A stretch of 64,000 nucleotides of DNA from Candidatus Harpocratesius repetitus (GCA_021498095.1 JAIZWK010000001.1:3783450-3847449); one strand, 5' to 3'. Shown: positions 45,291 through 55,308, counted from the first letter of the stretch. A program made the numbers and translations. The notes: generated by a model from the letters alone, not told the origin.

Positions 45291-46010
45291 CTATTTCTTT
45301 TTCTTTTTGCAACATACTGCAAAGAAGATAATTAATACGACGACTGCAGCACCACCTGCAATATATACATAGAGATTTGGATATGGTAAAGGTAATAAGC
45401 TTTTCTCAAGTTTAAAGGTAGATACAACTCCATCAGTATCAACACTTCTTATATTCAATTTCAATAAATTTCCATCAGTTGAATATTCACGTTCTTCAAA
45501 ATATTCATAGGAACTGCCATTATCCTCTAATTTAATAGTATAACCAGTTTCAGAAACGGTTCTAGTAAAAGTGATGTTAACAGCTGCATCGGCCATAATT
45601 TGAATTAGATCAAAAATACTATCCCAATCAGTTGCTGCAGATTCTAATCCTTTATCGCTATAAAAAATAACACTTGTTGAACCGAAAAATGATTTTATTC
45701 CCCAAAAAGCAATAGAAGTTCCTGTATAAAGTTCATCTTCCACTTCCATATGGTCACGATAATCAATCGCATCTTGACCTTCAAAAGATGAATCAACAGT
45801 CAGTGTGACATCTCCATCAGTGATATCATTAATCACGACATTAAAGCTGCCTTTAACTAATAATGTAGAATCTTCTTTTGATTCGATATAATAATAGAGT
45901 TTATCATTTTCTTTAAACCCCCATACTTCACCAGCTGCGGATATCGAAGGAATATTAAATAAAAGAATTCCAATGATTCCGAATCCAACCCATAACACAA
46001 TTTTCTTCAT
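45291..46010 (-). CDS. Secreted protein with C-terminal membrane anchor
   Basis: 239 residues. A signal peptide (IVLWVGFGIIGILLFNIPSISAAG) is followed by a beta-rich extracellular domain of about 170 residues, acidic and with few Lys, and a C-terminal helix (YVYIAGGAAVVVLIIFFAVCC) ending in KKKKK. This layout is that of archaeal surface proteins; the final CC could be lipid-modified. An AAGGTT site is 7 nt before the ATG. No enzymatic motif. Family not recognised. Confidence 0.7.
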   Translation of the reverse strand: MKKIVLWVGFGIIGILLFNIPSISAAGEVWGFKENDKLYYYIESKEDSTLLVKGSFNVVINDITDGDVTLTVDSSFEGQDAIDYRDHMEVEDELYTGTSIAFWGIKSFFGSTSVIFYSDKGLESAATDWDSIFDLIQIMADAAVNITFTRTVSETGYTIKLEDNGSSYEYFEEREYSTDGNLLKLNIRSVDTDGVVSTFKLEKSLLPLPYPNLYVYIAGGAAVVVLIIFFAVCCKKKKK

Positions 46011-46217
46011 ATTTGAACCTTCTTATCAATAATAAATATTTGGTAAAGATAATCGTGTCTTTTACTTAAGTAAAAGAACGTGATTGATTTTTACATCAGA
46101 CTATAAGAATAAAAATTTTTGCTTAACAAAAGAAATTTGTTGTAGAAAACAAAAAAAAATAAAGAGATTATGATGAATAAGTAAAGAAATTAAAATATAT
46201 TAAAGAAAAAAATAAAC

Positions 46218-47651
46218 TTATTTTTCTAATGCATCCTTCAAGGATTTTTCAAAGCGAAAACAAATTTCTTCTGTATCTTCATCTGAAATAATCAGCGGTG
46301 GTTTAATTTTAACGATATTACGCATCATTTCGCCGGATTTTTTCAAAATGGGCATGCTTTTACCAAACAGAATATTATTTTTTAAGGCAGATGAAAGAAA
46401 CTTTGCAACAAGTTCGTTATTTGGTTCACGGGATTCAGGATCTTTAACAAATTCTACTCCAATAAAAAGTCCAGGTCCACGAACATCTCCAATTTGTGGA
46501 TATTTTTCTTTTAATTCGTTTAAAAATTTTGATATTTTTGCGCCTTGTTTAGCTGCATTTTCTGGAATCTTATTTTTTTCTAAAATTTCAATGGTTATTA
46601 ATGAAGCAGCCATTAAAGCGGGATTTGAAGAATATGTCGAATGTTCTTCAGCTTCAGAAAGCATCTTTAATTTTGGTTTAGCAAGAGTAATTCCTAATGG
46701 AAATCCACCAGCAGCACCTTTTGTTGCTGCCAAAATATCGGGAGAAACATCTTCATTTGCCAGATCTGAATAATATTCTGAAATCCACATCTTTCCAGAA
46801 CGCCCAAAACCTGTTTGACATTCATCATATATGAGAACAATCTTATTTTTCTTGCAAATTTTCTTCAAACCAATGAGAAATTCAACTGGAGCAGGTATTT
46901 GCCCACCTGCGCCTTGATTAGGTTCAATCAACACAGCAGCAACACCACTTATATGATATTGTTCAATATGTTGTTTAACAAATTCCAAGCATTCTAATTT
47001 ACAATCTGGATCCTTCTTTCCCCCTAATCCACCTTTGTATCCCCATGGACAGCGATAACAATAAGGAAAGAAGGTTTTTAACCAACGATCAATTCCAAAG
47101 GGTCGATATCGAATAGCTAATCCTAATTGTTGTGTTGCCCCAGTCAGCGCCAAGCTGGAACCATGATATCCACGAAAAAATGTAACTATTTGATCTCCAC
47201 TTCTGCTGTTAACATAAGCCAATCGAATTGCAGCTTCGACAGCACCACCGCCACCTAAATTGTTTAAAGCAACGCGCCCATCTTTCAGTTGACCGGGAGC
47301 AATTGAAGCTAATTTATTTACAAGTTTTACTCTAATGGGTGTTAAATATCCATAACGAACATGATTACTGTATTGTGATTGAACCGCAACAGCGTAATTA
47401 ACATCAGCAGGCGCATGACCTAAATTCAATGACCAAGCTTGGGAAGTACAATCTAATATGGGTTCTTCCCTATTTAAAAAGTGAAAATAGGCAGTTCCAC
47501 CTGTTCCTGGCTCGGTAGTGCCTTTTACTATTTCATCTAAGAATGGAACTAAAGAATGTTTTTTTCTACAAGCAAGAATTTCATCTTCAGTTAGTGGTTC
47601 TAATATTAAATTTTCAATTTCTTTCTTTGATAACCATTTTGTATTGAACAT
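46218..47651 (-). CDS. Class III PLP-dependent aminotransferase
   Basis: 477 residues. LIYDECQTGFGRSGKMW holds the Asp that contacts the PLP nitrogen, and AATKGAAGGFPLGI the Schiff-base lysine. A Cys-rich insert (CYRCPWG, then DCKLEC) is typical of an archaeal and thermophile subgroup of 4-aminobutyrate, ornithine or basic amino-acid transaminases. It moves an amino group from a terminal or omega amine to a 2-oxo acid. Substrate is uncertain. ATG 47651 is used; GTG 47654 is adjacent. No biosynthetic neighbours argue for a catabolic or stand-alone role. Confidence 0.9.
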   Translation of the reverse strand: MFNTKWLSKKEIENLILEPLTEDEILACRKKHSLVPFLDEIVKGTTEPGTGGTAYFHFLNREEPILDCTSQAWSLNLGHAPADVNYAVAVQSQYSNHVRYGYLTPIRVKLVNKLASIAPGQLKDGRVALNNLGGGGAVEAAIRLAYVNSRSGDQIVTFFRGYHGSSLALTGATQQLGLAIRYRPFGIDRWLKTFFPYCYRCPWGYKGGLGGKKDPDCKLECLEFVKQHIEQYHISGVAAVLIEPNQGAGGQIPAPVEFLIGLKKICKKNKIVLIYDECQTGFGRSGKMWISEYYSDLANEDVSPDILAATKGAAGGFPLGITLAKPKLKMLSEAEEHSTYSSNPALMAASLITIEILEKNKIPENAAKQGAKISKFLNELKEKYPQIGDVRGPGLFIGVEFVKDPESREPNNELVAKFLSSALKNNILFGKSMPILKKSGEMMRNIVKIKPPLIISDEDTEEICFRFEKSLKDALEK

Positions 47652-47739
47652 CACATTACATCTCGTTTTTATTGACTAATTGTTATATTTTATATAAAAG
47701 ATTTAATAATTCATTTAATTTTGCTTAAAAAAATTATAA

Positions 47740-48585
47740 TCAGGAAATATGGAAAATTTTCCGAGTTTGGTTTGAAATTATCCTACGTGGTAAATGTTTG
47801 ATTAAGAAATATTTTATTTTGGCATTTTTTCCTACAGGATAAAATAGTTTTGGATTTCGACTATGTAAAATCTTCCAAATTGCTTCAGCAACTACTTCAG
47901 GAGATGGCCCATGTAAAAGTCCATGATCCCGAGAATTTTTCACAGCTTTTGAAGCAGAATAATATTGTGAAGATTTTTTTGTTTGAAAATCTTGAGGTAA
48001 ATCAGTTTTTATTTCAAAAGGAGCAACAACTATTGCCTTTATCCCAAAATTATGAATCTCATTCGCCAATCCAAATGTAAGGGCATTGACGGCAGCTTTA
48101 GATGCAGCATAAAAACTAGAAAATGGAACTGGCGATAAGCTTGCAATTGAAGAAACATTAATAATATACCCAAATTCCTGAGTGCGCATACTTGGTAAAT
48201 ATCCCCGAATTAAGGAAACTAAACCAAAAAAATTTAATTCAAAATACTCACGCACACGTTCCATGGGAATTTCTTCAACTGGTCCATTATGTGAGCAACC
48301 TGCATTATTAATGAGAATATCCACTTTTGGTAGTTTTTTAAGCAATGACTCAATTGATGAAGCTTGCGTTAAATCTAAAGAATAAAACTTTAGATTTGGA
48401 ATATGAAGTTCTTGAGGGATCTTTTTAGGAAAGCGAGATGTTCCATATACTTCATATTTTTCAGGTGACTGTGCTAATTTTTTTGCGATTGCATTACCAA
48501 TTCCACCAGATGCACCAGTTATTAATACTTTTAATGGAAATTGAATTTTATTTTTCTTTGCTCGATTAATTTTATCAGATTTCAT
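47740..48585 (-). CDS. Short-chain dehydrogenase/reductase
   Basis: 281 residues of classical SDR. The nucleotide motif is TGASGGIGNAIA, followed by NNAG, the catalytic Ser in INVSSIA and YAASK with Tyr and Lys. The basic residue after the second strand (GTSRFPKK) favours NADPH. The C-terminal 50 residues (HLPRRIISNQTRKIF) resemble SDRs acting on lipid or steroid-like substrates, with a possible membrane-associating end. Start at ATG 48585. It runs with the aminotransferase but 88 bp away; no shared pathway is clear. Confidence 0.9.
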   Translation of the reverse strand: MKSDKINRAKKNKIQFPLKVLITGASGGIGNAIAKKLAQSPEKYEVYGTSRFPKKIPQELHIPNLKFYSLDLTQASSIESLLKKLPKVDILINNAGCSHNGPVEEIPMERVREYFELNFFGLVSLIRGYLPSMRTQEFGYIINVSSIASLSPVPFSSFYAASKAAVNALTFGLANEIHNFGIKAIVVAPFEIKTDLPQDFQTKKSSQYYSASKAVKNSRDHGLLHGPSPEVVAEAIWKILHSRNPKLFYPVGKNAKIKYFLIKHLPRRIISNQTRKIFHIS

Positions 48586-48596
48586 CAAAATATCCT

Positions 48597-49811
48597 TTAT
48601 TTATGTTGATTATTATATCTGGTAGAAGGTGATTCACGCAAATAACCGATTAAATAAGCAATTCCAATCACAGAAACTACTAATCTACCATAATTAATTA
48701 GAACATCTAGTTGGGAATTTTCACGAAGCAATATTGCTCCAGTTACAAGAACTAATACTACTGTGTAATATGAACCCGACATTACTCTAACATTATCACT
48801 TTTATAAATTTTTTGTTCAATAAAGAAATAGACACCAGCAAGCGCAAATCCATTCAAAGGAGCAATTAACCACCATGTATTAAGATTAAACACAACAACA
48901 ATCAGAAAGTGGATGAAAGTTAAAATATACAATAAAAATACTACAAATAATCCATATACTTTTTGAGAGTTTTGCCAATATAGATACATAGCTAATGCAG
49001 CACAAAAGGATACCAATGCGAGATTCCGAATCCATAATGAATCAATACTTGATTCATGGTCTGAAAATAATAATACAGAACCATCATAAAGAACAATCAA
49101 AATAGTCCCTGCAATAGCAAAAGATTTCATTACATCTAAAATAAAATTAGAAAAAGTTACTCTTTTATAGGGGTTAACTAATTTACGTGGTTTTATTCGA
49201 GGAACTACCTTTGGGTGACCCCAAATTATAATGATAAATGGATAAGCAATAAAACTAAGGCTTATTCCTATTAATAAAGCATTTGGAATAAAAAATTCAA
49301 AAAAGTACAGAATTCCACTAAACAATAATCCAATCATTGAATCATTAAGAGAAGGGAAATAGTTTTGCTTAGTTAATCCATATTCTTGTCTTATAAAATA
49401 CCAGCCTAAAATACCAAAAACACCTAAAATAATAATTCCCGTGATTAAAATCATTGGATATTGCTCAATCCAACCAAAAGAAATAAGGATCGATTGATAA
49501 ATTAAAGCAGCTGCACCTATGGAGACCGCAATTAAAGGAACTAATCGACTAATTCGATCTAAATAGGTTGATTGCATCCCAATCATATCCATGAAAAAAA
49601 GAAGAAGTAATTCTCCAATTGCTAAAAAAATGATAATAGTTAAAGTGGACAAAGTTGAGTTCACAGGAAAAAAGTACAAACTATGAATTAAAAAATAAGG
49701 AAGATAACCCACAAGGCCAAGATAAAAATAAATTTTCATTAAAAAATCGAAAACCTTATCTAATGGTTCTTTTTTTGAATTAGAAGGTAGATCTTCTATT
49801 GGATTATTCAT
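48597..49811 (-). CDS. Polytopic membrane protein of unknown function
   Basis: 404 residues with about twelve hydrophobic helices, short loops and polar ends. There is no transport or enzyme motif I recognise. One longer loop (VVPRIKPRKLVNPYKR) splits it into two halves of roughly six helices, which fits many transporters, but no sequence repeat is evident. It precedes the SDR on the same strand with only 11 bp between, so the two are probably co-transcribed. Confidence 0.65.
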   Translation of the reverse strand: MNNPIEDLPSNSKKEPLDKVFDFLMKIYFYLGLVGYLPYFLIHSLYFFPVNSTLSTLTIIIFLAIGELLLLFFMDMIGMQSTYLDRISRLVPLIAVSIGAAALIYQSILISFGWIEQYPMILITGIIILGVFGILGWYFIRQEYGLTKQNYFPSLNDSMIGLLFSGILYFFEFFIPNALLIGISLSFIAYPFIIIIWGHPKVVPRIKPRKLVNPYKRVTFSNFILDVMKSFAIAGTILIVLYDGSVLLFSDHESSIDSLWIRNLALVSFCAALAMYLYWQNSQKVYGLFVVFLLYILTFIHFLIVVVFNLNTWWLIAPLNGFALAGVYFFIEQKIYKSDNVRVMSGSYYTVVLVLVTGAILLRENSQLDVLINYGRLVVSVIGIAYLIGYLRESPSTRYNNQHK

Positions 49812-49843
49812 ATTTACTCAATTATTCACAATTTTTAAAATAT

Positions 49844-50374
49844 TTAATTGAAATTTTGTCGCATAAATGAAGGAAGCATAAGATTAAAGATTTTCAACAT
49901 ATCTCGATTTTTTGCAGGTTCTGTAATAATTGTTCCAATTAAAATTGATTTCATTAAATGTTCTTTAGATAATGGCCCACTGGTAAATATTGTAGTCTCT
50001 GGACTCCAAACCATCAAATAATGAACATTTGGATTATTAATCACATCGATAGTTGATGCATTTTTTAGTTTATCATAAATTGATTGATAGTTTTTAGGCC
50101 ATAATCTGCGATCATTTACCACAATTTGCATCTTTATTCCAGAATTTGATCGATCTTGCAATAAAATAGCATATTCTTCTGAAATATAAGGAGCAACGAT
50201 TTTAAGTTCTGAACCACTCGAAATAATCTCAGCAATATGGTTGTTCATTTCTAATTCATTATCTGACATACCAGTTGCAAATATCTTGATAGCACCAACT
50301 AAATTTATTAATCTGTTTTCTAAATCTTCGACTTTCTTTTTTAATCGAATATTTTCCGCTTTTATTAAGGACAT
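49844..50374 (-). CDS. Hypothetical protein with a PLD/TrmB-C-like domain
   Basis: 176 residues. A 25-residue coiled coil (RLKKKVEDLENRLINLVG) leads into a domain whose strand order (SELKIVAPYISEEYAILL, KMQIVVNDRR, VHYLMVWSPETTIFTSG) resembles the phospholipase D-like effector domain of archaeal TrmB-type regulators. No HKD catalytic motif is present, so it would bind a ligand or protein. There is no DNA-binding helix. It may be a regulator that works with a partner. It precedes the membrane gene by 32 bp on the same strand. Confidence 0.6.
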   Translation of the reverse strand: MSLIKAENIRLKKKVEDLENRLINLVGAIKIFATGMSDNELEMNNHIAEIISSGSELKIVAPYISEEYAILLQDRSNSGIKMQIVVNDRRLWPKNYQSIYDKLKNASTIDVINNPNVHYLMVWSPETTIFTSGPLSKEHLMKSILIGTIITEPAKNRDMLKIFNLMLPSFMRQNFN

Positions 50375-50485
50375 AGTGTTTCATAAATCTCCTATTTTAA
50401 ATTATTGATATTAATAAATAAAAATTCATTTAAGATACTTAATACTACTATGATATTAGTTGATATAAATAATTGCTCAAAATTG

Positions 50486-51118
50486 TTAAGTGCAATAAAT
50501 TTGATATAACTGATCAATCTCTTGGCGAAGTTGAATTTCTCTGATTTGCAAGTTTAATAATTCGAGAGCCTTTTTAAAATTCAATGCAATAGTTTTATAG
50601 TCAATATCTGAAAACCTTTCCATTTCATCACGCCTAATTTGAAAATCTTTCAATCCATTTTTAATTTGAATCTCTAATTCTTGGATGGTATCAATTAATA
50701 TTTGAGATTGGGTTTCATTGTATTTTCTCATTTTTCTAAGGTTCTTCATTATTGAGACAAATGTAGATTCCCATAAAGCATAACGATTTTCATATGCACG
50801 ACCAAGTTGAATAAAAAAGATTTCTAAATCTCGCCATAAATTTCCAGTTGGACGCTCATTATCAGGAACAGAATCTTTTTCACGCAAAGGAGAATCTTTG
50901 AGATGAAGTTTTTTAATTTGACTAATTTCAAGTTCATCTAATTTTGGCTCCGAAAGAACGGTTATTTTGCTTTTCAATTGTGGAGCTCCATCGGTATCAA
51001 TGGTATGTAAAAGATCTTTTAATTCTTCCTTTTGTTTCTGTTCTTCAATCTGCTTTTTAATGTTGGAAGATTGTTTTCCATTATGATCAATTGACGATTC
51101 AGGGGGCTGATCAGACAT
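50486..51118 (-). CDS. Hypothetical helical protein
   Basis: 210 residues from ATG 51118. A polar, probably disordered first 90 residues (DQPPESSIDHNGKQSS) is followed by long amphipathic helices (NLWRDLEIFFIQLGRAYENR, TIQELEIQIKNGLKDFQI, ALELLNLQIREIQLRQEID) with coiled-coil spacing. No domain recognised, no membrane helix. It lies between the PHP gene and the PLD-like gene on the same strand, so it may be part of that row. Function unknown. Confidence 0.55.
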   Translation of the reverse strand: MSDQPPESSIDHNGKQSSNIKKQIEEQKQKEELKDLLHTIDTDGAPQLKSKITVLSEPKLDELEISQIKKLHLKDSPLREKDSVPDNERPTGNLWRDLEIFFIQLGRAYENRYALWESTFVSIMKNLRKMRKYNETQSQILIDTIQELEIQIKNGLKDFQIRRDEMERFSDIDYKTIALNFKKALELLNLQIREIQLRQEIDQLYQIYCT

Positions 51119-51184
51119 CTTCTGTAACAATTATGAATTTCTTAACATATATTTGTTCTTATCTTTAATTAACGCTCAACTCGA

Positions 51185-52087
51185 TTATTTAATTCGAGAT
51201 GGATCAAATTTGTATACGAATTTCCAATTATTTTTTAATAAATTATTTAGTTTCCTAATCTTTGGAACAATTGATGAAAAGGATGATAGTTCATGGCTGT
51301 CACTTCCAATTACCATGGGGATATCTTCCATTCGAAAATGTGCAAGTAATGATTCTTTTGGAAAACTATCTTGCCATTGATATCTGTATCCGCTGAGATT
51401 TATCTCCATAAAGGTTTTTGTTTTGTCGCATAACCAGGCAATGTCGAATAGATAACGTCTATAGTTATTTTGGATTTCCTTTGATAACGTTGAAAATGAG
51501 ACGAAACGAAAAATAACGTCAGGATGTGCAATAATATCAAAACGTTTAGAGTCAATCATCTCTTGAATCAATTTAAAATATCGATCAATTAAAGATTTAA
51601 ACTGAACTTGGTTCTGAATTAACGGTTGAACGTTTTTTTTAACTGTTATTGCACGAAACAGATCAATTTCATGAACGCTTCCTGTTATATAATCAAATTG
51701 TGAATAATAATCATCCAAAAATTCCCAAATACGATCTTGAATACTAGGGTGATAACTTACTTCCAATCCTAAGGAAAAATGTTGAAACTCGCTTTTTAAA
51801 TCGTCAAATTCTTCCAAATAGTTATCTATTGTGTTAAGATTTAACTTCCAAGAACCTAAATCAGCATATTTTGGAGGATGATGAATGTAATAACCAGTTT
51901 CAAAATGATCAGTAAAGCCAATATGAATTTTATATCGTTCAGATAGATTAAGCCATTCATGTGCAGTAGGACCGTTTAAATTATCTTGGCTCCAATTAGT
52001 ATGAATATGCAAATCATGATCCCATTGAGGTGTTAATGATTCAAATAAACGAAATGGACGATGAGAAATTTTATTTGTTGGTGTCAT
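51185..52087 (-). CDS. PHP-domain hydrolase, histidinol-phosphatase-like
   Basis: 300 residues. Metal ligands occur at DLHIHTNWSQD, IGFTDHFETG, GLEVSYHP, GSVHEIDLF, IAHPDVIF and GSDSHELS, the ordered His/Asp/Glu set of the PHP fold. Most similar in pattern to HisK-type histidinol phosphatases, but no other histidine genes are here, so another phosphoester is possible. ATG 52087 overlaps the end of the Hef gene by 17 bases, indicating one transcript and coupled translation; TTG 52096 is an alternative start. Confidence 0.85.
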   Translation of the reverse strand: MTPTNKISHRPFRLFESLTPQWDHDLHIHTNWSQDNLNGPTAHEWLNLSERYKIHIGFTDHFETGYYIHHPPKYADLGSWKLNLNTIDNYLEEFDDLKSEFQHFSLGLEVSYHPSIQDRIWEFLDDYYSQFDYITGSVHEIDLFRAITVKKNVQPLIQNQVQFKSLIDRYFKLIQEMIDSKRFDIIAHPDVIFRFVSFSTLSKEIQNNYRRYLFDIAWLCDKTKTFMEINLSGYRYQWQDSFPKESLLAHFRMEDIPMVIGSDSHELSSFSSIVPKIRKLNNLLKNNWKFVYKFDPSRIK

Positions 52088-54638
52088 AATTATCAACTTC
52101 TTTTAAGAAATAATCTAAATTTGCATATTTATGAATTTTTTCTGCTAGAACGGAGCCTATTTGATGGATTTTTTTCAGATCTTCAGGTGAAGCATTGAAA
52201 AGAGCACGTAGAGTTCTAAATTCGCGCAGTAAATCTTGTGCTCGCGTTAAATTAATCCCAGGAATTCCTGCAACAATTTGCTCTAATTGTTTATCCAATT
52301 GTTCAGGTATTTTTTTAAATCGAATAGAAAAAGATTTCGAATTACTTTTTTGTTCTTTAAGGGCAAGAGCCCGAATCATTTCGGCCGAATCATGAGCATC
52401 TTGAGTTTGAATAAGAAAAACTTGAAATTTTAACATTATACTGGTTAAGGTGCCCAAGATTGCAGCTCGATTAATACTTATAATTTTGTGATAATTCCCT
52501 TCTAAAAGAAGAATGGGATGACTGAATTGATTACGAAGACGACGAAGTTCGTCAAATAATCGCCCATCTTTAATTGAATCAACAAAATCTTGAATAGATT
52601 TACGTTCAATACCACAACGTTGAGAAACAATATAATCACCAACTAGTAGTGTTTGTAAATCAATGGTTACATTCATTTCTGATAAAATTCGTGTGATAGG
52701 CGATGCAGTTTCACGCGAATCTACTAATATATATGGACTTGTTCCTTGTTTTTTTAAGGAAAAATCTGTAATTTTAGAATGAATAATTGTGTCTGAATCA
52801 GAAATATCAACTGACTCATTTTCTTTTAAGTGATTTAATGTATGATTTTCATCAAGATGTATTGATTGAGTTGTTATTAAAGATGAAGGATCTTCCGAAT
52901 GTTTTATGCTGTCATTAGATTTAGTCGAATCTTGAAGATCATGCAATTCTGGTGGATTTTGTATGTATTTTAATAGGTTATTCTCTTGCTTTGACTTTGA
53001 GTTTTTAAATTTCTTTGAATCTTGCCCTGGATTACTAGAAAATTTATTCATTTCATATTGAAGATCCTTTAGAATTCTTTTCATTTCTTTCTCTCTATGT
53101 CGTTCTGCCCAGTAATAAGCATCTTCTCTTGTTCCTGTGGTTTTTAGAATGATTACCTTTCCTGAAGAATTACGACCCGTCCTTCCACGACGTTGAATTG
53201 ATCTAATTTCACTTGGAATTACGTCAAAAAAGATCACAACATCACATTCTGCAATATCGAGTCCTTCTTCAGCCACTGAAGTTGCAACTAAAATATTATA
53301 AATACCTGTTTTAAAATCTTGAAGAATTTGCTTTTGTTCTTTTTGAGTTAAACCTTTTTCTTTTCCCTTATTTTGTTGTCCAACAAATCTCATAGCTCGA
53401 AAGAGTGGTACTTCATTGATTTTTTCAACTAGAATTTTTACTGTATCACGAAATTGACAAAATATTAAAATTCGAGAATTATCACTTGATTTGAATTGTT
53501 CATGCAATAAGGACATAAGAATTTTAAATTTGGGATGAAAAATCTTCTGTTCTTCTAATTCTTGTGCATGTTGTATAATTTTATTCATCGATTCTGAAGA
53601 AAATAATTCTCGAAGAGAGACACCACCTTTACCTGCTTGCACCTTTTGCATGTTTTTTTCTAAATATGTTGTTAAAGCAGCTAAACCTTGAGCTTCAATC
53701 AATTCCTTCATGTGAGATACTCTTATTGCATTCGATAGTAATTTTTTACAATAAAGTAATCGGGGTAATTCACCTTGATTGTGATTTCGAATAATTAGAA
53801 GGTCGAGCTCTTTACCAGCACTCAGAAGATCTTTTCGATTTACCTTTGATATATCTCGGGACTTAATCAAACTATTTTTTTTTAATTCGGATAAAATTTG
53901 CTTTTCCAGTTGATTAAGCGTCTCTAATATTTCCTTTAGTTCATCAGGCAGTTGTACTTCAATCCATTCTGTAGAAACATTTTGAATGTAAGGTTTTACA
54001 TCAGAATCTGATTCTGTCCGTATTTCTACAGTATTTAGATACAAATTTTGCATAACTTCCATTATTTTCTCTCGATTCTTACCTGGTGATGCGGTCATAG
54101 CTAATGTTTTTCGATTTGAAACAAATTTATCTTGCCAATATTTTTTTGCAATAAAAGTATAGGCATAATCCCCGACAGCGCGGTGAGCTTCATCAAATAT
54201 TATTAAAGAAACATTTTTGAATGAAAATCTTCCTGAAATTAGATCATTCTGCACAATTTGTGGAGTTAAGAATAATGCACGTATTGAAGACATTTGATAT
54301 AATAAAGCTCGTTTTTCAGGTGTTATCGATCCAGTAATAAGAGGGAGTTGTTCCGGCTCAAAAATGGTCAAATCACAAAATGTTTGCTGATGTTGTTCAA
54401 CTAACGGGCGTGTTGGTGCCAAAAATACAATTTTCGCATTAGGATCCTTCCATTGATGCACAGCCAATAATAAAGCAATAATGGTCTTCCCCAATCCTGT
54501 TGGAATCACAACCAAACAATTGTTACGGGCACATGTAGCAAAAATTGCTTGCTGATATTTCCGTTTAATTACCTTATTTGGTTTTAATAAAGGATGATTC
54601 ACATATTGAATATTTGATGATGGTATTGGAGCGACCAA
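52071..54638 (-). CDS. hef: Hef: FANCM-like helicase fused to XPF-type nuclease
   Basis: 855 residues. The helicase half has PTGLGKTIIALL (Walker A), IFDEAHRAVG (motif II), TASPG (III), and QRRGRTGR (VI), with the archaeal Hef insert between. After a disordered linker of about 110 residues, the nuclease has DSRETAS and IERKS (the GDX-ERKX3D site) followed by two helix-hairpin-helix motifs (IVAGIPGINLTRAQDLL, IHQIGSVLAEKIHKY). It processes stalled forks and branched DNA. Both halves are intact; many archaea keep only one. The linker is longer and more Ser/Asp-rich than usual. Confidence 0.96.
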   Translation of the reverse strand: MVAPIPSSNIQYVNHPLLKPNKVIKRKYQQAIFATCARNNCLVVIPTGLGKTIIALLLAVHQWKDPNAKIVFLAPTRPLVEQHQQTFCDLTIFEPEQLPLITGSITPEKRALLYQMSSIRALFLTPQIVQNDLISGRFSFKNVSLIIFDEAHRAVGDYAYTFIAKKYWQDKFVSNRKTLAMTASPGKNREKIMEVMQNLYLNTVEIRTESDSDVKPYIQNVSTEWIEVQLPDELKEILETLNQLEKQILSELKKNSLIKSRDISKVNRKDLLSAGKELDLLIIRNHNQGELPRLLYCKKLLSNAIRVSHMKELIEAQGLAALTTYLEKNMQKVQAGKGGVSLRELFSSESMNKIIQHAQELEEQKIFHPKFKILMSLLHEQFKSSDNSRILIFCQFRDTVKILVEKINEVPLFRAMRFVGQQNKGKEKGLTQKEQKQILQDFKTGIYNILVATSVAEEGLDIAECDVVIFFDVIPSEIRSIQRRGRTGRNSSGKVIILKTTGTREDAYYWAERHREKEMKRILKDLQYEMNKFSSNPGQDSKKFKNSKSKQENNLLKYIQNPPELHDLQDSTKSNDSIKHSEDPSSLITTQSIHLDENHTLNHLKENESVDISDSDTIIHSKITDFSLKKQGTSPYILVDSRETASPITRILSEMNVTIDLQTLLVGDYIVSQRCGIERKSIQDFVDSIKDGRLFDELRRLRNQFSHPILLLEGNYHKIISINRAAILGTLTSIMLKFQVFLIQTQDAHDSAEMIRALALKEQKSNSKSFSIRFKKIPEQLDKQLEQIVAGIPGINLTRAQDLLREFRTLRALFNASPEDLKKIHQIGSVLAEKIHKYANLDYFLKEVDNYDTNK

Positions 54639-54708
54639 GATTATGACCCTAATATCACTAATTGTTCACCCTTTTAATTTGATAGGGCGATAATGCTTTT
54701 TTAAAAAA

Positions 54709-54719
54709 ATATAAATACT
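54709..54719 (+). promoter_or_regulatory. TATA box of the histone gene
   Basis: ATATAAATACT preceded by A/T-rich BRE-like bases gives a start near 54740-54745, so the transcript has about an 80-nt leader ending in a strong GGAGG at 54805-54809. Divergent from hef. Confidence 0.5.
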
Positions 54720-54819
54720 GCATTAACCAACGGTATTGTATTAACCTCATCGAATAAAAATTTAGAATAATAGATGATCGGTTAATTCATGATATTCTCA
54801 AAAAGGAGGATTAAATGGA

Positions 54820-55161
54820 ATGGCGAAAAAAACAACAAAAAAGAAGAAAAATCCAAATACTAAGCCAAAAACGACTACAAAAAAAAATATTAAAAATAGA
54901 ACTAAACCAGCGGCTAAATCAAAAGGAAAAAGCAAACGAACATCTGCAAAACAATCAAAAACATTCATCTCAAAAGCACCAATACGTAGATTAATGCGTG
55001 AAGAAGGTGCAAGATTGGTTAGTGATGACGCTTTAGCTATCTTGATTAAAACTTTGGAAAAGCATGCAGTTGAAACCACCAAAAAAGCAATTGAAATCGT
55101 AAAAGATGATCGAAGGAAACGAATTACAGCCAAAGATATCACTTGGGCAACTCGAGCATAG
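54820..55161 (+). CDS. Archaeal histone with a long N-terminal basic tail
   Basis: 113 residues. Residues 51-113 are the histone fold (KAPIRRLMREEGARLVSDDA and KRITAKDITWATRA with the RxTxxDI end). Residues 1-50 are Lys/Thr/Ser-rich (KKTTKKKKNPNTKPKTTTKK), a tail absent from most archaeal histones but seen in some Asgard and Huberarchaeal ones, recalling eukaryotic H3/H4. It wraps DNA into tetramers or longer fibres; the tail likely binds DNA or links fibres. GGAGG 10 nt upstream selects ATG 54820. ATG 54814 is out of frame. Confidence 0.95.
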   Translation: MAKKTTKKKKNPNTKPKTTTKKNIKNRTKPAAKSKGKSKRTSAKQSKTFISKAPIRRLMREEGARLVSDDALAILIKTLEKHAVETTKKAIEIVKDDRRKRITAKDITWATRA

Positions 55162-55308
55162 AATTCAATCATTAAATTAACTCAGTCCGATTCAACAAGA
55201 ACTACAAGCACTTGGTTGATAATATTTCACTTTTTTTTCTTTATTGATTTACAAATGTTACAAAAAATTCTATTATTTTCGTTTATTTTCTAAATAAGTG
55301 ATTAATTT

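Noticed and set aside
54798..55172. Open frame antisense to the histone gene
   Set aside because: It is the complement of a Lys-rich coding region, which produces long Phe/Val-rich open frames without start signals.
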